Source: Anisus vortex
Taxonomy: Eukaryota > Mollusca > Gastropoda > Planorbidae
NCBI GenBank assembly: GCA_949126835.1
Contig: CASBPS010000188.1
Span: 186,001 to 250,000 of the forward strand
Direction of reading: 5' to 3'
Length of the DNA stretch: 64,000 nt
Shown: piece by piece, positions 15,450 to 32,229 of the stretch
Numbering within the stretch: the first letter of the stretch is position 1
How the letters are laid out: the number at the start of each line of letters is the position of its first letter
The notes under the pieces: model-generated
What the model was told of the DNA's origin: nothing
Database searches by the model: none
Seen by the model: the letters and a program-made list of their open reading frames with translations, nothing else
Translations under genes and position numbers: made by a program

Positions 15450-18400
15450 CATCTATTCTAACATTCTATACATATTTCATTTTACGTTTCATAAATCACT
15501 TCATCTATTCTAACATTCTATACATGTCTAACTTCACGATCCGTGAATCACATCATCTATTCTAACATTCTATACATATTTCACCTCACGTTCCATGAAT
15601 CAGTTTTTCTAACATTCTATACATATCTCACTTCATGTTTCATGAATCAATCTATTATATCATTCTATACATATCTCACTTCACGTTCCATGAATCGCAT
15701 TATCTATTTCAACATTCTTTACATATCTCACTTCACGTTTAATGAATCACATCATCTATTCTAACATTCTATACATTTCTCACTATACGTTTTATGAATC
15801 ACATCATCTATTTCTAACATTCTATACATATCTCACTTCACGTTCCATAAATCAATCATCTATTCTAACATTTTATACATATCTCACTTTAAGTTCCATG
15901 AATCACAACATCTATTTGAACATTCTATACAGATATCACTTCACGTTCCATGAATCACAACATCTATTCTAACGTTCAATACATATCTCATTTCACGTTC
16001 AATGAATCACATCATCTATTCTAACATTTTATACATGTCTCACTTCACGTTCCATGAATATCATTATCAATTCTAACATTTTATACATATCTTACTTCAC
16101 GTTCCATGAATCCATCTTTCTAACATTCAATAAATATCTCACTTCACGTTTCATGAATCAAACTATTCTAACATTCTATACATATATCACTTCACGTTTC
16201 ATGAATCGCATCATCTATTCTAACATTCTTTACATATCTCTCTTCACTTTCTATGAATCCATCTATTTTAAGATTCTATACAAATCTCTCTTAACTTTCC
16301 ATGTCTCCATCTATTTTAACATTTTATACAAATTTATTTTCTCTTTCCATGAATCCATCTATTCTAACATTCTATACATATCTCACTTCACGTTTCATAA
16401 ATCACATCATCTATTCTAACATTGTATACATATTTTTCTTCACTTTTTATGAATCCATCTATTATAACATTCTATACAAATCTCACTTCACGTTCCATGA
16501 ATTACAACATCTATTCTAACATTCTATACATATCTCACTTCACGTTCCATGAATTACAACATCTATTCTAACATTCTATACATATCTCACTTCACGTTCC
16601 ATGAATCAACTTATCTATTCTATCATTATTTACATATCTCACTTCACGTTCTATGAATAACATAATCTGTTCTAACATTCTATGCATATCTCACTTCACG
16701 TTCCATGAATTACAACATCTATTCTAACATTCTATACATATCTCACTTCACGTTCCATGAATTACAACATCTATTCTAAAATTCTATACATATCTCACTT
16801 CACGTTCCATGAATTACAACATCTATTCTAACATTCTATACATATCTCACTTCACGTTCCATGAATTACAACATCTTTTCTAACATTCTATACATATCTC
16901 ACTTCACGTTCCATGAATCACATTATCTATTCTATCATTATTTACATATCTCACTTCACGTTCTATGAATAACATAATCTGTTCTAACATTCTATGCATA
17001 TCTCACTTCACGTTCCATGAATCACATCATCTATTCTAACATTCTATTCATATCTCACTTAAAGTTGTATGAATCACATTATCAATTAAAACATTCTATA
17101 CATATCTCATTTCACGTTCCATGAATTAAATCATCTATTCTAACATTCTATACGTATCTCCATTCACTTTCCATGAATCACATCATCTATTCTAACATTC
17201 TATAAATATCTCACTTCACGTATCATGAATCACATTTTCTATTTTAACATTCTATACATATCTCACTTTACGTTTCATGAATCACTTCATCTATTCTAAC
17301 ATTCTATACATGTCTAACTTCACGATCCATGAATCACATCATCTATTCTAACATTCTATACATATTTTACCTCACGTTCCATGAATCAGTTTTTCTAACA
17401 TTCTATACATATCTCACTTCATGTTTCATGAATCAATCTATTCTATCATTCTATACATATCTCACTTCACGTTCCATGAATCGCATTATCTATTTCAACA
17501 TTGTTTACATATCACACTTCCCGTTTCATGAATCACATCATCTATTCTAACATTCTATACATTCCTCACTATACGTTTTATGAATCACATCATCTATTCT
17601 AACATTCTATACATATATCAAATCACGTTCCATGAATCACATCATCTATTCTAACATTTTATATAAATCTCACTTCACGTTCCATAAATCATATCATCTA
17701 TTTTAAAATTCTATACATATCTCACTTCACGTTCCATGAATTACAACAACTATACTAACATTCTATACATATCTCACTTCACGTTCCATGAATCACATCA
17801 TCTATCCTATCATTATTTACATATCTCACTTCACGTTCCATGAATAACATAATCTGTTCTAACATTCTATGCATATCTCACTTCACGTTCCATGAATCAC
17901 ATCATCTATTCTAACATTCTCTAAATATCTCTCTTAAAGTTGTATGAATCACATTATCAATTAAAACATTCTATACATATCTCAATTCACGTTCCATGAA
18001 TCAAATCATCTATTCTAACATTCTATACGTATCTCCATTCACTTTCCATGAATCACATCATCTATTCTAACATTCTATAAATATCTCACTTCACGTATCA
18101 TGAATCACATTTTCTATTTTAACATTCTATACATATCTCACTTCACGTTCCATGAATCACATCATAAATTCTAACATTGTATACATATTTCTCTTCACTT
18201 TCCATGTATCAATCTATTCTAACATTCTATACATATTTCATTTTACGTTTCATGAATCACTTCATCTATTCTAACATTCTATACATGTCTAACTTCACGA
18301 TCCATGAATCACATCATCTATTCTAACATTCTATACATATTTCACCTCACGTTCCATGAATCAGTTTTTCTAACATTCTATACATATCTCACTTCATGTT

Positions 18401-20866
18401 TCATGAATCAATCTATTCTATCATTCTATACATATCTCACTTCACGTTCCATGAATCGCATTATCTTTTTCAACATTCTTTACATATCTCACTTCACGTT
18501 TAATGAATCACATCATCTATTCTAACATTCTATACATTTCTCACTATACGTTTTATGAATCACATCATCTATTCCTAACATTCTATACATATCTCACTTC
18601 ACGTTCCATAAATCAATCATCTATTCTAACATTTTATACATATCTCACTTTAAGTTCCATGAATCACAACATCTATTCGAACATTCTATACATATATCAC
18701 TTCACGTTCCATGAATCACAACATCTATTCTAACGTTCAATACATATCTCATTTCACGTTCAATGAATCACATCATCTATTCTAACATTTTATACATGTC
18801 TCACTTCACGTTCCATGAATATCATTATCAATTCTAACATTTTATACATATCTTACTTCACGTTCCATGAATCCATCTTTCTAACATTCAATAAATATCT
18901 CACTTCACGTTTCATGAATCAAACTATTCTAACATTCTATACATATATCACTTCACGTTCCATGAATCGCATCATCTATTCTAACATTCTTTACATATCT
19001 CTCTTCACTTTCTATGAATCCATCTATTTTAAGATTCTATACAAATCTCTCTTAACTTTCCATGTCTCCATCTATTTTAACATTTTATACAAATTTATTT
19101 ACTCTTTCCATGAATCCATCTATTCTAACATTCTATACATATCTCACTTCACGTTTCATAAATCACATCATCTATTCTAACATTGTATACATATTTTTCT
19201 TCACTTTTTATGAATCCATCTATTATAACATTCTATACAAATCTCACTTCACGTTCCATGAATTACAACATCTATTCTAACATTCTATACATATCTCACT
19301 TCACGTTCCATGAATTACAACATCTATTCTAACATTCTATACATATCTCACTTCACGTTCCATGAATCACATTATCTATTCTATCATTATTTACATATCT
19401 CACTTCACGTTCTATGAATAACATAATCTGTTCTAACATTCTATGCATATCTCACTTCACGTTCCATGAATTACAACATCTATTCTAACATTCTATACAT
19501 ATCTCACTTCACGTTCCATGAATTACAACATCTATTCTAAAATTCTATACATATCTCACTTCACGTTCCATGAATTACAACATCTATTCTAACATTCTAT
19601 ACATATCTCACTTCACGTTCCATGAATTACAACATCTATTCTAACATTCTATACATATCTTACTTCACGTTCCATGAATCACATTATCTATTCTATCATT
19701 ATTTACATATCTCACTTCACGTTCTATGAATAACATAATCTGTTCTAACATTCTATGCATATCTCACTTCACGTTCCATGAATCACATCATCTATTCTAA
19801 CATTCTATTCATATCTCACTTAAAGTTGTATGAATCACATTATCAATTAAAACATTCTATACATATCTCATTTCACGTTCCATGAATTAAATCATCTATT
19901 CTAACATTCTATACGTATCTCCATTCACTTTCCATGAATCACATCATCTATTCTAACATTCTATAAATATCTCACTTCACGTATCATGAATCACATCATC
20001 TATTCTAACATTCTATACATATTTCACCTCACGTTCCATGAATCAGTTTTTCTAACATTCTATACATATCTCACTTCATGTTTCATGAATCAATCTATTC
20101 TATCATTCTATACATATCTCACTTCACGTTCCATGAATCGCATTATCTATTTCAACATTGTTTACATATCACACTTCCCGTTTCATGAATCACATCATCT
20201 ATTCTAACATTCTATACATTCCTCACTATACGTTTTATGAATCACATCATCTATTCTAACATTCTATACATATATCACTTCACGTTCCATGAATCACATC
20301 ATCTATTCTAACATTTTATATAAATCTCACTTCACGTTCCATAAATCATATCATCTATTTTAAAATTCTATACATATCTCACTTCACGTTCCATGAATTA
20401 CAACAACTATACTAACATTCTATACATATCTCACTTCACGTTCCATGAATCACATCATCTATCCTATCATTATTTACATATCTCACTTCACGTTCCATGA
20501 ATAACATAATCTGTTCTAACATTCTATGCATATCTCACTTCACGTTCCATGAATCACATCATCTATTCTAACATTCTCTAAATATCTCCCTTAAAGTTGT
20601 ATGAATCACATTATCAATTAAAACATTCTATACATATCTCAATTCACGTTCCATGAATCAAATCATCTATTCTAACATTCTATACGTATCTCCATTCACT
20701 TTCCATGAATCACATCATCTATTCTAACATTCTATAAATATCTCACTTCACGTATCATGAATCACATTTTCTATTTTAACATTCTATACATATCTCACTT
20801 CACGTTCCATGAATCACATCATAAATTCTAACATTGTATACATATTTCTCTTCACTTTCCATGTAT
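15450..20866 (+). repeat. Higher-order repeat pair, offset 2761 then 2657 bp
   Basis: About 15450-17235 matches 18211-19996 at offset 2761. After a step of 104 bp (two monomers), about 17339-18209 matches 19996-20866 at offset 2657. Both copies hold a local run of monomers with the variant GAATTACAACATC (near 16490-16880 and 19255-19660). Confidence 0.82.
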
Positions 20867-23800
20867 CCATCTATTATAACATTCTATACATATCTCACTT
20901 CACGTTCCATGAATCACATCATCTATTATAACATTCTATACATATATCACTCCATGTTCTATGAATCACATCATCTATTCTAACATTCTATACATATCTG
21001 TATTTTTGTTACATATATCCATCTATTCTAACATTCTATACATATCTCTTTTCACTTTCCATGAATCCATCTATTCTAAGATTCTATACAAATCTCTCTT
21101 CACTATCCATGATTCCATTTTTTCTAAAATTTTATACATATTTCTCTTCACTTTCCATGAATCCATCTATTCTAACATTCTATACATATTTCTCTACACT
21201 TTCCATGAATCCATCTATTTTAACATTCTATACATACCTCACTTCACGTTGCATGAATCACATCTTATATTCTAACATTCTATACAAATCTCACTTCACG
21301 TTCAATGAATCACATCATCTATTCTAACAATCTATACATATCTCACTTCACGTTCCATGAATCACATCATCTATTATAACATTCTATACATATATCACTG
21401 CATGTTCTATGAATCACATCATCTATTCTAACATTCTATACTTATCTCTCTTTCTGTTCCATATATCCATCTATTCTAACATTCCATACATATCTCTCTT
21501 AACTTTCCATGAATCCATCTATTCTAAGATTATATACAAATCACTTTTTAATTTCCATGATTCCATCTATTGTAACATTTTATACATATTTTCTTTACTT
21601 TCCATGAATCCATCTATTCTAACATTCTATACATATCTCACTTCACGTTCCATAAATCACATCATATATTCTAACATTCTATACATATCTCACTTCACGT
21701 TCCATGAATCATATCATCTATTCTACCATTCTATTTATATCTCACTTCACATTCCACGAATCACATCTTCTATTCTAACATTCTATACATATCTCACTTC
21801 ACGTTCCATGAATCATATCATCTATTCTAACATTCTATACATATCTCACTTCACGTTCCATAAATCAAATCATCTATTCTAACATTCTATACATATCTTA
21901 CTTCACGTTCCATGAATCACAACATCTATTCTAACATTCTATACATATCTTACTTCACGTTCCATGAATCACATCATCTATTCTAACATTCTATACACAT
22001 CTCACTTTACGTTTCATGAATCACTTTATCTATTCTAACATTCTATACATTTCTAACTTCACGATCCATGAATCACATCATCTATTCTAACATTCTATAC
22101 ATATTTCACCTCACGTTCCATGAATCAGTTTTTCTAACATTCTATACATATCTCACTTTATGTTTCATGAATCAATCTATTCTATCATTCTATACATATC
22201 TCACTTCACGTTTCATGAATCGCATTATCTATTTCAACATTCTTTACATATCTCACTTCACGTTTAATGAATCACATCATCTATTCTAACATTCTATACA
22301 TTTCTCACTATACGTTTTATAAATCACATCATCTATTCTAACATTCTATACATATCTCACTTTACGTTCCATAAATCAATCATCTATTCTAACATTTTAT
22401 ACATATCTCACTTTAAGTTCCATGAATCACAACATCTATTCTAGCATTCTATACATATATCACTTCACGTTCCATGAATCACATCATCTATTCTAACATT
22501 CTATACATATCTCACTTCACGTTCAATGAATCACATCATCTATTCTAACATTTTATACATGTCTCACTTCACGTTCCATGAATTTTATTATCAATTCTAA
22601 CATTCTATACATATCTCACTTCACGTTCCATGAATCCATCTTTCTAACATTCAATAAATATCTCACTTCACGTTTCATGGATCAATCTATTCTAACATTC
22701 TATACATATATCACTTCACGTTCCATGAATCGCATCACCTATTCTAACATTCTTTACATATCTCTCTTCACTTTCTATGAATCCATCTATTTTAAGATTC
22801 TATACAAATCTCTCTTAACTTTCCATGTCTCCATCTATTTTAACATTTTATACATATTTATTTTCTCTTTCCATGAATCCATCTATTCTAACATTCTATA
22901 CATATCTCACTTCACGTTCCATAAATCACATCATAAATTCTAACATTGTATACATATTTCTCTTCACTTTTAAATGAATCCATCTATTATAACATTCTAT
23001 ACAAATCTCACTTCACGTTCCATAAATCAAATCATCTATTCTAAAATTCTATACATATCTCACTTCACGTTCCATGAATTACAACATCTATTCTAACATT
23101 CTATACATATCTCACTTAAGTTCCATGAATCACATCATCTATTCTATCAGTATTTACATATCTCACTTCACGTTCCATGAATAACATAATCTGTTCTAAC
23201 ATTCTATGCATATCTCACTTCACGTTCCATGAATCACATCATCTATTCTAACATTCTATTCATATCTCACTTAAAGTTGTATGAATCACATTATCAATTA
23301 AAACATTCTATACATATCTCCATTCACTTTCCATGAATCACATCATCTATTCTGACATTCTATACATATCTTACTTCACGTTCCATGAATCACATATAAA
23401 TTCTAACATTGTATACATATTTCTCTTCACTTTCCATGAATCCTTCTATTATAACATTCTATACATATCTCACTTCATGTTCCATGAATCACATCATATA
23501 TTCTAACATTCTATACATATATCTTACTTCACGTTCCATGAATCACATAATCTATTCTAACATTCTATACATATCTCACTTTACGTTTCATGAATCATTT
23601 CATCTATTCTAACATTCTATACATGTCTAACTTCACGATCAATGAATCACATCATCTATTTTAACATTCTATACATATTTCACCTCACGTTCCATGAATC
23701 AGTTTTTCTAACATTCTATACATATCTCACTTCATGTTTCATGAATCAATCTATTCTATCATTCTATACATATCTCATTTCACGTTCCATGAATCGCATT

Positions 23801-26800
23801 ATCTATTTCAACATTCTTTACATATCTCACTTCACGATTGATGAATCACATCATCTATTCTAACATTCTATACATTTCTCACTATACGTTTTATGAATCA
23901 CATCATCTATTCTAACATTCTATACATATATCACTTCACGTTCCATAAATCAATCATCTATTCTAACATTTTATACATATCTCACTTTAAGTTCCATGAA
24001 TCACAACATCTATTCTAACATTCTATACATATATCACTTCACGTTCCATGAATCACATCATCTATTCTAACATTCTATACATATCTCACTTCACGTTCAA
24101 TGAATCACATCATCTATTCTAACATTTTATACATGTCTCACTTCACGTTCCATGAATATCATTATCAATTCTAACATTCTATACATATCTCACTTCACGT
24201 TCCATGAATCTATCTTTCTAACATTAATAAATATCTCACTTCACGTTTCATGAATCAATCTATTCTAACATTCTATACATATATCACTTCACGTTCCATG
24301 AATCGCATCATCTATTCTAACATTCTTTACATATCTCTCTTCACTTTCTATGAATCCATCTATTTTAAGATTCTATACAAATCTCTCTTAACTTTCCATG
24401 ATTCCATCTATTCTAACATTTTATACATATCTCACTTCACGTTCCATAAATCACATCATAAATTCTAACATTGAATACATATTTCTCTTCACTTTTTATG
24501 AATCCATCTATTATAACATTCTATACAAATCTCACTTCACGTTCCATAAATCAAATCATCTATTCTAAAATTCTATACATATCTCACTTCAAGTTCCATG
24601 AATTACAACAACTATTCTAACATTCTGTATATATCTCACTTCACGTTCCATGAATCACATCATCTATCCTATCATTATTTACATATCTCACTTCACGTTC
24701 CATGAATAACATAATCTGTTTTAACATTCTATGCATATCTCACTTCACGTTCCATGAATCACATCATCTATTCTAACATTCTATTCATATCTCACTTAAA
24801 GTTGTATGAATCACATTATCAATTAAAACATTCTATACATATCTCAATTCACGTTCCATGAATCAAATCATCTATTCTAACATTCTATACGTATCTCCAT
24901 TCACTTTCCATGAATCACATCATCTATTCTAACATTCTATAAATATCTCACTTCACGAATCATGAATCACATTTTCTATTTTAACATTCTATACATATCT
25001 CACTTCACGTTCCATGAATCACATCATAAATTCTAACATTGTATACATATTTCTCTTTACTTTCCATGAATCCATCTATTATAACATTCTATACATATCT
25101 CACTTCACGTTCCATGAATCACATCATCTATTATAACATTCTATACATATATCACTCCATGTTCTATGAATCACATCATCTATTCTAACATTCTATACAT
25201 ATCTTTATTTTTGTTACATATATCCATCTATTCTAACATTCTATACATATCTCTCTTCACTTTCCATGAATCCATCTATTCTAAGATTCTATACAAATCT
25301 CTCTTCACTTTCCATGATTCCATTTATTCTAACAATTTATACATATTTTTCTTCACTTTCCATGAATCCATCTATTTTAACATTCTATACATACCTCACT
25401 TCACGTTCCATGAATCACATCTTATATTCTAACATTCTATACAAATCTCACTTCACGTTCAATGAATCACATCATCTATTCTAACATTCTATACATATCT
25501 CACTTCACGTTCGATGAATCAAATCATCTTTTCTAACATTCTATACATATCTCACTTCACGTTCCATGAATCACATCATCTATTATAACATTCTATACAT
25601 ATATCACTGCATGTTCTATGAATCACATCATCTATTCTAACATTCTATACATATCCCTCTTTCTGTTCCATATATCCATCTATTCTAACATTCCATACAT
25701 ATCTCTCTTAACTTTCCATGAATCCATCTATTCTAAGATTATATACAAATCACTTTTCAATTTCCATGATTCCATCTATTCTAACATTTTATACCTATTT
25801 CTCTTTACTTTCCATGAAACCATCTATTCTAACATTCTATACATATCTCACTTCACGTTCCATGAATCACATCATCTATTCTACCATTCTATTTATATCT
25901 CACCTCACGTACATGAATCACATTATCTATTCTAACATTCTATACATATCTCACTTCACGTTCCATGAATCACATCATCTATTATAACATTCTATACATA
26001 TCTCACTTCACGTTCCATAAATCAAATCATCTATTCTAACATTTTATACATATCTTACTTCACGTTCCATGAATCACAACATCTATTCTAACATTCTATA
26101 CATATCTTACTTCACGTTCCATGAATCACATCATCTATTCTAACATTCTATACATATCTTACTTTACGTTCCATGAATCGCATTATCTATTTCAACATTC
26201 TTTACATACCTCACTTCACGTTTAATGAATCACATCATCTATTCTAACATTCTATACATTTCTCACTATACGTTTTATGAATCACATCATCTATTCTAAC
26301 ATTCTATACATATCTCACTTCACGTTCCATAAATCAATCATCTATTCTAACATTTATACATATCTCACTTTAAGTTCCATGAATAACAACATCTATTCTA
26401 ACATTCTATACATATATCACTTCACGTTCCATGAATCACATCATCTATTCTAACATTCTATACATATCTCACTTCACGTTCAATGAATCACATCATCTAT
26501 TCTAACATTTTATACATGTCTCACTTCAAGTTCCATGAATATCATTACCAATTCTAACATTCTATACATATCTCACTTCACGTTCCATGAATCCATCTTT
26601 CTAACATTCTATAAATATCTCACTTCACGTATCTTGAATTTCATTTTCTATTTTAACATTCTATACATATCTTACTTCACGTTCCATGAATCACATCATA
26701 AATTCTAACATTGTATACATATTTCTCTTCACTTTCCATGAATCCATCTATTATAACATTCTATACATATCTCACTTCACGTTCCATGAATCACATCATA

Positions 26801-27049
26801 TATTCTAACATTCTATACATATATCTTACTTCACGTTCCATGAATCACATCATCTATTCTAACATTCTATACATATCTCACTTTACGTTTCATGAATCAC
26901 TTCATCTATTCTAACATTCTATACATATCTAACTTCACGATCAATGAATCACATCATCTATTTTAACATTCTATACATATTTCACCTCACGTTCCATGAA
27001 TCAGTTTTTCTAACATTCTATACATATCTAACTTCATGTTTCATGAATC

Positions 27050-30000
27050 GCATTATCTATTTCAACATTCTTTACATATCTCACTTTACGATTAATGAAT
27101 CACATCATCTATTCTAACATTCTATACATTTCTCACTATACGTTTTATGAATCACATCATCTATTCTAACATTCTATACATATCTCACTTCACGTTCCAT
27201 AAATCAATCATCTATTCTAACATTTTATACATATCTCACTTTAAGTTCCATGAATCACAACATCTATTCTAACATTCTATACATATATCACTTCACGTTC
27301 CATGAATCACATCATCTATTCTAACATTTTATACATATCTCACTTCACGTTCAATGAATCACATTATATATTCTAACATTTTATACATGTCTCACTTCAC
27401 GTTCCATGAATATCATTATCAATTCTAACATTCTATACATATCTCACTTCACGTTCCATGAATCTATCTTTCTAACATTCAATAAATATCTCACTTCACG
27501 TTTCATGAATCAATCTATTCTAACATTCTATACATATATCACTTCACGTTCCATGAATCGCATCATCTATTCTAACATTCTTTACATATCTCTCTTCACT
27601 TTCTATGAATCCATCTATTTTAAGATTCTATACAAATCTCTCTTCACTTTCCATGAATCCATCTATTCTAACATTTTATACATATCTCACTTCACGTTCC
27701 ATAAATCACATCATAAATTCTAACATTGAATACATATTTCTCTTCACTTTTTATGAATCCATCTATTATAACATTCTATACAAATCTCACTTCACGTTCC
27801 ATAAATCAAATCATCTATTCTAAAATTCTATACATATCTCACTTCAAGTTCCATGAATTACAACAACTATTCTAACATTCTGTATATATCTCACTTCACG
27901 TTCCATGAATCACATCATCTATCCTATCATTATTTACATATCTCACTTCACGTTCCATGAATAACATAATCTGTTTTAACATTCTATGCATTTCTCACTT
28001 CACGTTCCATGAATCACATCATCTATTCTAACATTCTATTCATATCTCACTTAAAGTTGTATGAATCACATTATCAATTAAAACATTCTATACATATCTC
28101 AATTCACGTTCCATGAATCAAATCATCTATTCTAACATTCTATACGTATCTCCATTCACTTTCCATGAATCACATCATCTATTCTAACATTCTATAAATA
28201 TCTCACTTCACGAATCATGAATCACATTTTCTATTTTAACATTCTATACATATCTCACTTCACGTTCCATGAATCACATCATAAATTCTAACATTGTATA
28301 CATATTTCTCTTTACTTTCCATGAATCCATCTATTATAACATTCTATACATATCTCACTTCACGTTCCATGAATCACATCATCTATTATAACATTCTATA
28401 CATATATCACTCCATGTTCTATGAATCACATCATCTATTCTAACATTCTATACATATCTTTATTTTTGTTACATATATCCATCTATTCTAACATTCTATA
28501 CATATCTCTCTTCACTTTCCATGAATCCATCTATTCTAAGATTCTATACAAATCTCTCTTCACTTTCCATGATTCCATTTTTTCTAACAATTTATACATA
28601 TTTCTCTTCACTTTCCATGAATCCATCTATTCTAACATTCTATACATATTTCTCTACACTTTCCATGAATCCATCTATTTTAACATTCTATACATACCTC
28701 ACTTCACGTTCCATGAATCACATCTTATATTCTAACATTCTATACAAATCTCACTTCACGTTCAATGAATCACATCATCTATTCTAACATTCTATACATA
28801 TCCCTCTTTCTGTTCCATATATCCATCTATTCTAACATTCCATACATATCTCTCTTAACTTTCCATGAATCCATCTATTCTAAGATTATATACAAATCAC
28901 TTTTCAATTTCCATGATTCCATCTATTCTAACATTTTATACCTATTTCTCTTTACTTTCCATGAATCCATCTATTCTAACATTCTATACATATCTCACTT
29001 CACGTTCCATGAATCACATCATCTATTCTACCATTCTATTTATATCTCACCTCACGTACATGAATCACATTATCTATTCTAACATTCTATACATATCTCA
29101 CTTCACGTTCCATGAATCACATCATCTATTATAACATTCTATACATATCTCACTTCACGTTTCATAAATCAAATCATCTATTCTAACATTTTATACATAT
29201 CTTACTTCACGTTCCATGAATCACAACATCTATTCTAACATTCTATACATATCTTACTTCACGTTCCATGAATCACATCATCTATTCTAACATTCTATAC
29301 ATATCTTACTTTACGTTTCATGAATCACTTCATCTATTCTAACATTCTATACATTTCTAACTTCACGATCCATGAATCACATCATCTATTCTAACATTCT
29401 ATACATATTTCACCTCACGTTCCATGAATCAGTTTATTCTATCATTCTATACATATCTCACTTCACGTTCCATGAATCGCATTATCTATTTCAACATTCT
29501 TTACATACCTCACTTCACGTTTAATGAATCACATCATCTATTCTAACATTCTATACATTTCTCACTATACGTTTTATGAATCACATCATCTATTCTAACA
29601 TTCTATACATATCTCACTTCACGTTCCATAAATCAATCATCTATTCTAACATTTATACATATCTCACTTTAAGTTCTATGAATAACAACATCTATTCTAA
29701 CATTCTATACATATATCACTTCACGTTCCATGAATCACATCATCTATTCTAACATTCTATACATATCTCACTTCACGTTCAATGAATCACATCATCTATT
29801 CTACCATTTTATACATGTCTCACTTCAAGTTCCATGAATATCATTACCAATTCTAACATTCTATACATATCTCACTTCACGTTCCATGAATCCATCTTTC
29901 TAACATTCTATAAATATCTCACTTCACGTATCTTGAATTTCATTTTCTATTTTAACATTCTATACATATCTTACTTCACGTTCCATGAATCACATCATAA

Positions 30001-32134
30001 ATTCTAACATTGTATACATATTTCTCTTCACTTTCCATGAATCCATCTATTATAACATTCTATACATATCTCACTTCACGTTCCATGAATCACATCATAT
30101 ATTCTAACATTCTATACATATATCTTACTTCACGTTCCATGAATCACATCATCTATTCTAACATTCTATACATATATCACTTTACGTTTCATGAATCACT
30201 TCATCTATTCTAACATTCTATACATGTCTAACTTTACGATCAATGAATCACATCATCTATTTTAACATTCTATACATATTTCACCTCACGTTCCATGAAT
30301 CAGTTTTTCTAACATTCTATACATATCTCACTTCATGTTTCATGAATCAATCTATTAAAACATTCTATACATATCTCACTTCACGTTCCATGAATCGCAT
30401 TATCTATTTCAACATTCTTTACATATCTCACTTTACGATTAATGAATCACATCATCTATTCTAACATTCTATACATTTCTCACTATACGTTTTATGAATC
30501 ACATCATCTATTCTAACATTCTATACATATCTCACTTCACGTTCCATAAATCAATCATCTATTCTAACATTTTATACATATCTCACTTTAAGTTCCATGA
30601 ATCACAACATCTATTCTAACATTCTATACATATATCACTTCACGTTCCATGAATCACATCATCTATTCTAACATTTTATACATATCTCACTTCACGTTCA
30701 ATGAATCACATTATATATTCTAACATTTTATACATGTCTCACTTCACGTTCCATGAATATCATTATCAATTCTAACATTCTATACATATCTCACTTTACG
30801 TTCCATGAATCTATCTTTCTAACATTCAATAAATATCTCACTTCACGTTTCATGAATCAATCTATTCTAACATTCTATACATATATCACTTCACGTTCCA
30901 TGAATCGCATCATCTATTCTAACATTCTTTACATATCTCTCTTCACTTTCTATGAATCCATCTATTTTAAGATTCTATACAAATCTCTCTTAACTTTCCA
31001 TGATTCCATCTATTCTAACATTTTATACATATCTCACTTCACGTTCCATAAATCACATCATAAATTCTAACATTGAATACATATTTCTCTTCACTTTTTA
31101 TGAATCCATCTATTATAACATTCTATACAAATCTCACTTCACGTTCCATAAATCAAATCATCTATTCTAAAATTCTATACATATCTCACTTCAAGTTCCA
31201 TGAATTACAACAACTATTCTAACATTCTGTATATATCTCACTTCACGTTCCATGAATCACATCATCTATCCTATCATTATTTACATATCTCACTTCACGT
31301 TCCATGAATAACATAATCTGTTTTAACATTCTATGCATATCTCACTTCACGTTCCATGAATCACATCATCTATTCTAACATTCTATTCATATCTCACTTA
31401 AAGTTGTATGAATCACATTATCAATTAAAACATTCTATACATATCTCAATTCACGTTCCATGAATCAAATCATCTATTCTAACATTCTATATGTATCTCC
31501 ATTCACTTTCCATGAATCACATCATCTATTCTAACATTCTATAAATATCTCACTTCACGAATCATGAATCACATTTTCTATTTTAACATTCTATACATAT
31601 CTCACTTCACGTTCCATGAATCACATCATAAATTCTAACATTGTATACATATTTCTCTTTACTTTCCATGAATCCATCTATTATAACATTCTATACATAT
31701 CTCACTTCACGTTCCATGAATCACATCATCTATTATAACATTCTATACATATATCACTCCATGTTCTATGAATCACATCATCTATTCTAACATTCTATAC
31801 ATATATTTATTTTTGTTACATATATCCATCTATTCTAACATTCTATACATATCTCTCTTCACTTTCCATGAATCCATCTATTCTAAGATTCTATACAAAT
31901 CTCTCTTCACTTTCCATGATTCCATTTATTCTAACATTTTATACATATTTCTCTTCACTTTCCATGAATCCATCTATTCTAACATTCTATACATATTTCT
32001 CTACACTTTCCATGAATCCATCTATTTTAACATTCTATACATACCTCACTTCACGTTCCATGAATCACATCTTATATTCTAACATTCTATACAAATCTCA
32101 CTTCACGTTCAATGAATCACATCATCTATTCTAA
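27050..32134 (+). repeat. Higher-order repeat pair, offset 3347 bp
   Basis: About 27050-28787 matches 30397-32134 at offset 3347. Just upstream the offset is 3299, so one 48-bp monomer was gained or lost near 27050/30350. A further, older copy of part of the block begins near 25166 (offset 3255). Confidence 0.8.
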
Positions 32135-32229
32135 CATTCTATACATATCTCACTTCACGTTCGATGAATCAAATCATCTTTTCTAACATTCTATACATAT
32201 CTCACTTCACGTTCCATGAATCACATCAT

